A stretch of DNA of 7,005 bases. It comes from an uncultured Allobaculum sp. Its GTDB lineage: Bacteria > Bacillota_I > Bacilli_A > Erysipelotrichales > Erysipelotrichaceae. This document shows positions 1 to 7,005 of the stretch, one piece after another (the stretch's first letter is position 1; every line of letters begins with the position of its first letter). The position numbers were made by a program, and so were the translations under genes. The notes below the pieces were generated by a model. It searched no databases and had not been told where the DNA came from. It saw only the letters and a program-made list of their open reading frames with translations. The stretch spans positions 1 through 7,005 of the forward strand of contig CAOKFJ010000092.1 of NCBI GenBank assembly GCA_948467695.1, read 5' to 3'.

Positions 1-5078
<5,078 letters not shown>

Positions 5079-5083
5079 AGATA

Positions 5084-5089
5084 TCCTTT
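5084..5089 (-). promoter_or_regulatory. Ribosome binding site of the beta-galactosidase
   Basis: The minus strand reads AAAGGA, then TATCT, then ATG. The 5-nt spacing supports the ATG at 5076-5078 over the in-frame upstream start at 5114. Confidence 0.8.
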
Positions 5090-5129
5090 CTTTTCTCTTA
5101 TATGCGTTTTCCATAACGCTCTTGAAACA

Positions 5130-5159
5130 AGTATATGCCCCTTTTGTATACGCTTACAA
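5130..5159 (-). promoter_or_regulatory. Sigma-A-type promoter for the beta-galactosidase
   Basis: On the minus strand TTGTAA (5154-5159) is followed after 18 nt by TATACT (5130-5135). The -10 matches consensus at five of six positions and the -35 at four. Predicted transcription would start near 5123, giving a leader of about 45 nt. The promoter is inferred by eye, and its position relative to the ribosome binding site and the operator is reasonable. Confidence 0.5.
5144..5159 (-). promoter_or_regulatory. cre / LacI-family operator overlapping the -35 region
   Basis: The minus strand reads TTGTAAGCGTATACAA, an imperfect palindrome centred on CG, the hallmark of LacI/GalR/CcpA operators. The inner 14 bases match the CcpA consensus TGWAARCGYTWNCW at 13 of 14 positions. 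Because it covers the -35 hexamer, binding would be expected to repress. The likely regulators are CcpA (glucose repression) or a dedicated LacI-family galactoside regulator; the sequence alone does not decide. Confidence 0.6.
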
Positions 5160-5270
5160 CGGCCGACAGCGTGGCGAAGCAGGCAAAAACATCCCGCAAC
5201 ATTATCTTTTCGATTGTCTCTGTTATCCAGACAGGACAAGATATAAACAGGTAAAGTCACATTTATCTTC

Positions 5271-5303
5271 AGCGAAATTTTTAAAAGAAAAATGTTTTTC
5301 GCT
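5271..5303. repeat. AT-rich inverted repeat
   Basis: AGCGAAA (5271-5277) and TTTCGCT (5297-5303) are a perfect 7-bp inverted repeat. TTTTT and AAAAA inside can extend the pairing with a bulge. No T-tract follows on either strand, so it does not look like a terminator. It may be an operator or chance structure in AT-rich DNA. Confidence 0.35.
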
Positions 5304-5309
5304 TGCGCG

Positions 5310-5326
5310 TTAACATTGAGTTAACA
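5310..5326 (+). promoter_or_regulatory. Tandem TTAACA repeat resembling a PhoP (Pho) box
   Basis: TTAACA occurs at 5310-5315 and 5321-5326 with a 5-bp spacer. It is part of an exact tandem copy of the 11-mer GTTAACATTGA (5309-5319 and 5320-5330). Direct TTAACA-like hexamers one helical turn apart are the described binding pattern of B. subtilis PhoP and related OmpR-family regulators. TAAAAT at 5331-5336 could be a plus-strand -10. No plus-strand gene follows, and the repeat lies about 185 bp upstream of the beta-galactosidase promoter, so its target is unclear. Confidence 0.4.
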
Positions 5327-5487
5327 TTGATAAAATCATTAGAATCCAATCTCAACTTCTTTTTCCGGGATGTCTTCCTCTTTTTTCTTCGCCGAAGTGC
5401 ATGCGCGGTACATGCGCTGCGATTACGTACGCTGATGTTCGCACATGCATTGCGTCATATCCTTTGAATTCCCGACAAGCACAACAC

Positions 5488-5529
5488 AAAAAGAGCGGAC
5501 CATGCGGCTTGAAAACCGTAAGCTCCGCT
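5488..5529 (-). terminator. Hairpin with U-tract, likely intrinsic terminator
   Basis: On the minus strand AGCGGA pairs with TCCGCT (6 bp). Inside, after a 3x3 internal loop, TACGG pairs with CCGCA (5 bp, one G-U) around an 8-nt loop. The 3' arm is followed by CTTTTTG. It would stop transcription coming from the VWA gene, or from an unrecognised RNA, before the beta-galactosidase promoter. It lies about 330 nt past the VWA stop, which is long for that gene's terminator. Confidence 0.5.
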
Positions 5530-5616
5530 TTCGCGTCTTTTCGTATGCAGAGAACTTGTCATTGAAGCGCATGCCTGTGTCCTGGCGATGCATAAACCCG
5601 TCACTTTGCATGCTCG

Positions 5617-5651
5617 AGAACGGAAGACGACCGACCAAGGCGAACCGTTCT
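5617..5651. repeat. Inverted repeat in the intergenic region
   Basis: AGAACGG (5617-5623) and CCGTTCT (5645-5651) form a perfect 7-bp stem with a 21-nt loop. There is no U-tract on either strand. With the hairpin at 5488-5529 it suggests some RNA structure in this stretch, but no known RNA family is recognised. Confidence 0.3.
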
Positions 5652-5861
5652 TAAAAGCGAGCAGCGCATGAGGGATTTCGAAAGAAAAATATGGAAATAG
5701 AAATGTAATCAAGATATGTAAACAGAACAAACCGCAAGCAAAAGGAGAAACGCAAGTACCGGCATATTGCTCAGCTGCAGATTCAAAGGAGATAGAAAGA
5801 TCCGCTTAAACTGCACTTGGGCTTCAATCACACTTTTCTGCAAGACGAAAAGCGGTATACG

Positions 5862-6533
5862 CTATCGATTTGAGCCAAACATGCGTTTGCGGCGAACTTT
5901 TTCGGTATGTTCGCGCACCGGAGCGAGCGCCTCGGTAGAGATGCAGCCCTCTTCGCGCATGGACTGCGCCGCCAGGCAGACGGTATCGAAGTTGACGGAT
6001 GTTCCCCCTTCTTCACAATCGTATGTCGCCGCGAACTCGCGGGAAATTCCGATCGATTCCGCTGCTTCTTCCGCGTCGATATTCGCGCCGAGAAAAAGGA
6101 ACTGCCAGTCGTAGACAATGCGCTGCCGCTCGATCAGTTTGCGCACGCTTGTGCGGCTGTACTTTGAGCTCGCGTTTTCCGCGCCATCGGTGATGATCAC
6201 AAACATCACGTTGTCCGGGCGATTTGCCTCATCGGATTTGCGGATCAGGTTGACCATGCGCTCGATCGTCATGCCGGTCGCGTCGCAAAGGGCGGTCATG
6301 CCGCGCGGTTCGAAGTCGCTTAACTTCATCGGTTCGACTTGCTGGATGTCCACGCGATCGTGAAGCAGTTTGATTTCATGATCGAAGAGCACAGTAGTGA
6401 TACGGCAGCCACCATCGAGTTTTCTGTTCTTTTCGAGAACGGAATTGAATCCGCCTACTGTATCGGATTCCAGCCCCGCCATCGAACCGGAGCGGTCGAG
6501 AATAAATACGAGTTCAGTCATTTTGTTTTTCAT
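5862..6533 (-). CDS. Stand-alone cytosolic VWA-domain protein with intact MIDAS
   Basis: This is a 223-residue von Willebrand factor type A protein. The start is the ATG at 6531-6533: AGGAG (6543-6547) lies 9 nt upstream, whereas the longer open frame from 6725 runs through non-coding-like sequence. There is no signal peptide or membrane segment, so it should be cytosolic. The first strand ELVFILDRSGSM (residues 7-18) carries the DxSxS metal motif. T80 in RGMTAL and D116 in IITDGAEN complete the MIDAS. ESDTVGGFNSVLEKN, YDWQFLFLGANIDA and ESIGISREFAATY match my memory of small VWA proteins common in Bacillota, whose role is unknown. A metal-dependent protein-binding role is the family expectation. 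The C-terminus is basic (EKVRRKRMFGSNR). No AAA+ MoxR-type ATPase or tellurite-resistance (ter) gene is seen beside it, so its usual kinds of partner are not visible here. Confidence 0.9.
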   Translation of the reverse strand: MKNKMTELVFILDRSGSMAGLESDTVGGFNSVLEKNRKLDGGCRITTVLFDHEIKLLHDRVDIQQVEPMKLSDFEPRGMTALCDATGMTIERMVNLIRKSDEANRPDNVMFVIITDGAENASSKYSRTSVRKLIERQRIVYDWQFLFLGANIDAEEAAESIGISREFAATYDCEEGGTSVNFDTVCLAAQSMREEGCISTEALAPVREHTEKVRRKRMFGSNR

Positions 6534-6542
6534 AAGAAGCAT

Positions 6543-6547
6543 CTCCT
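6543..6547 (-). promoter_or_regulatory. Ribosome binding site of the VWA gene
   Basis: The minus strand reads AGGAG, nine bases, then ATG (6533-6531). A second ATG directly abuts the AGGAG (no spacing) and another lies 21 nt away, so the middle one is preferred. Confidence 0.75.
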
Positions 6548-6628
6548 GTCTATGTGTGTTTTGATGATTCAATGATACGAAGACAGAGCGCCCCATAGGT
6601 CGCCTTGAAAGCGACATCAGACTGGCAG

Positions 6629-6642
6629 CGCAAACGCTTTGA
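6629..6642 (-). promoter_or_regulatory. Possible cre-like site upstream of the VWA gene
   Basis: The minus strand reads TCAAAGCGTTTGCG, matching the CcpA consensus TGWAARCGYTWNCW at 12 of 14 positions and keeping the central AAAGCGTTT core. A second 12-of-14 match lies at 6606-6619. Two mismatches are close to chance level. No clear promoter hexamers were found here to judge its position. Confidence 0.3.
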
Positions 6643-6660
6643 ATGCGGCATACGCATTCA
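6640..6660. repeat. Perfect 8+8 palindrome upstream of the VWA gene
   Basis: TGAATGCG (6640-6647) and CGCATTCA (6653-6660) are exact inverted copies around the 5-bp spacer GCATA. The site lies about 107 bp upstream of the VWA start and has no T-tract on either side. It is therefore more likely an operator for a dimeric regulator than a terminator. Confidence 0.5.
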
Positions 6661-6756
6661 GGCAAGCCATACATGTTGTGCCGTATAGAACCGCTTATGA
6701 ATGAAGGAAAGCTGGAAATGCGCAAACAAAGAGAAGAGTGTGGGCGATATAGAACG

Positions 6757-6784
6757 AAAAAAGTCCCATCTTTTCAGATGAGAC
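6757..6784 (-). terminator. Strong intrinsic terminator after the right-hand partial gene
   Basis: On the minus strand GTCTCATCT pairs with AGATGGGAC over 9 bp (one G-U pair) around a GAAA tetraloop, followed immediately by TTTTTT. This is a textbook intrinsic terminator. It ends about 80 nt after the TGA of the partial gene at 6866 and isolates it from the VWA gene. Confidence 0.9.
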
Positions 6785-6865
6785 GGATAAACAACACGAA
6801 TAATCCAACCCGATTCCACTTGCGCAGAAAAGTCTGGTGATAAAAACATGACGGATGAATTCTTG

Positions 6866-7005
6866 TCAGGATCCAAGCAGAGGCTGATCATACTGGAACA
6901 GCACTTCATTGATTTCAAAAATATTGTACTGACGCGATACCAGGAAGTATTCGTAACCTTTTGAAATTCCACCGGGATTATGACCTTCGATCCTGTTCGG
7001 TAAAC
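6866..7005 (-). CDS. C-terminal end of an unrecognised protein (start beyond right edge)
   Basis: One minus-strand frame is open from the right edge to a TGA at 6866-6868, giving 45 codons (LPNRIEGHNPGGISKGYEYF, then LVSRQYNIFEINEVLFQYDQ, ending PLLGS). It looks coding because the composition is protein-like and a strong same-strand terminator follows about 80 nt after the stop. The competing frame, which continues to 6658, would read straight through that terminator hairpin and is rich in Ser, Cys and Phe. I do not recognise the family from this piece. Confidence 0.6.
   Translation of the reverse strand, partial: LPNRIEGHNPGGISKGYEYFLVSRQYNIFEINEVLFQYDQPLLGS

Larger units (their letters stand above)
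5090..5861. other. Intergenic region of about 770 bp without a convincing gene
   Basis: The stretch between the VWA stop and the beta-galactosidase ribosome binding site contains only short open frames on both strands. Those near 5423-5730 lack good ribosome binding sites and run through the hairpin at 5488-5529. AAAGGAG-like motifs on the plus strand (about 5741-5747 and 5785-5791) have no start codon at a useful distance. The left part is AT-rich and holds the promoter, operator and TTAACA repeats. The middle holds inverted repeats and a CATGCGC direct repeat (5400-5406 and 5411-5417, 11 bp apart). A non-coding RNA is possible but not shown. Confidence 0.6.
6534..6756. other. Spacer between the upstream terminator and the VWA gene
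   Basis: The stretch holds no convincing gene. Open frames crossing it in both directions also cross the terminator or lack ribosome binding sites. It must contain the VWA promoter if the terminator at 6757-6784 works, but I could not find a good -35/-10 pair. The palindrome and cre-like matches are listed separately. Confidence 0.5.

Noticed and set aside
5488..5540. c-di-GMP riboswitch or tRNA-like element
   Set aside because: Parts resemble GACGCAAAGC or an anticodon arm (CTTGAAAACC), but the remaining conserved blocks, arms and acceptor stem are absent.
5423..5730. Short overlapping open frames on both strands in the intergenic region (about 70-90 codons)
   Set aside because: They overlap each other, run through the hairpin terminator, lack good ribosome binding sites and resemble no known family.
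5833..5852. CTTTTC/GAAAAG hairpin just after the VWA stop as a terminator
   Set aside because: The stem is only 6 AT-rich pairs and no U-tract follows.
6534..6725. N-terminal extension of the VWA protein from an upstream start at 6725
   Set aside because: The extension covers the palindrome and upstream spacer and has no protein-like character. AGGAG with 9-nt spacing supports the start at 6533.
6658..6972. Minus-strand open frame of 104 codons at the right edge
   Set aside because: It passes through the strong terminator at 6757-6784 and overlaps a better-looking frame that stops at 6866.

Overview
The window looks like chromosomal DNA of a mid-GC Bacillota bacterium, probably from a carbohydrate-rich niche such as the gut. 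The evidence is AGGA-type ribosome binding sites, a Gram-positive-style signal peptide on a very large multi-modular glycosidase, a CcpA/LacI-type operator in its promoter, and intrinsic terminators. I cannot name a genus. All recognised genes lie on the minus strand, so they are read right to left.

From right to left: (1) positions 6866-7005 hold the last 45 codons of an unrecognised protein, followed by a strong intrinsic terminator at 6757-6784. (2) A spacer of about 330 bp carries a perfect 8+8 palindrome and cre-like sequences. (3) Positions 5862-6533 encode a 223-residue stand-alone cytosolic VWA protein with a complete MIDAS metal site. (4) A spacer of about 780 bp has no convincing gene. 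It contains a hairpin terminator at 5488-5529, other inverted repeats, a tandem TTAACA repeat resembling a PhoP box, and at its left end a promoter with an overlapping cre/LacI-family operator. (5) From 5078 to the left edge and beyond runs one very large secreted GH2 beta-galactosidase of the LacZ type. Its visible order is signal peptide, sugar-binding jelly roll, Ig-like domain, TIM barrel with both catalytic glutamates, beta-galactosidase small-chain domains, helical linker, second LamG-like domain and the start of a Big_2-like domain. About 1,690 codons are visible and the stop lies outside.

Two things stand out in the glycosidase. A LamG/concanavalin-like domain of roughly 235 residues is inserted inside the catalytic TIM barrel, between the WDWVDQ and YGGDWGD motifs. 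The reading frame is also broken near position 3914, where about a dozen conserved residues are missing and the frame changes. That is the signature of a deletion of about 35 nt (or an assembly error), not of programmed slippage. As given, translation would stop at 3837, before the catalytic barrel.

The genes appear to be separate transcription units, not one pathway. The glycosidase has its own promoter and a likely catabolite-control site, fitting a secreted enzyme that releases galactose from host or dietary glycans. I see no transporter, regulator, mobile element, CRISPR array, tRNA or rRNA. I found no convincing new multi-gene system. The items most worth checking are the inserted LamG domain, the frameshift and the regulatory sites.
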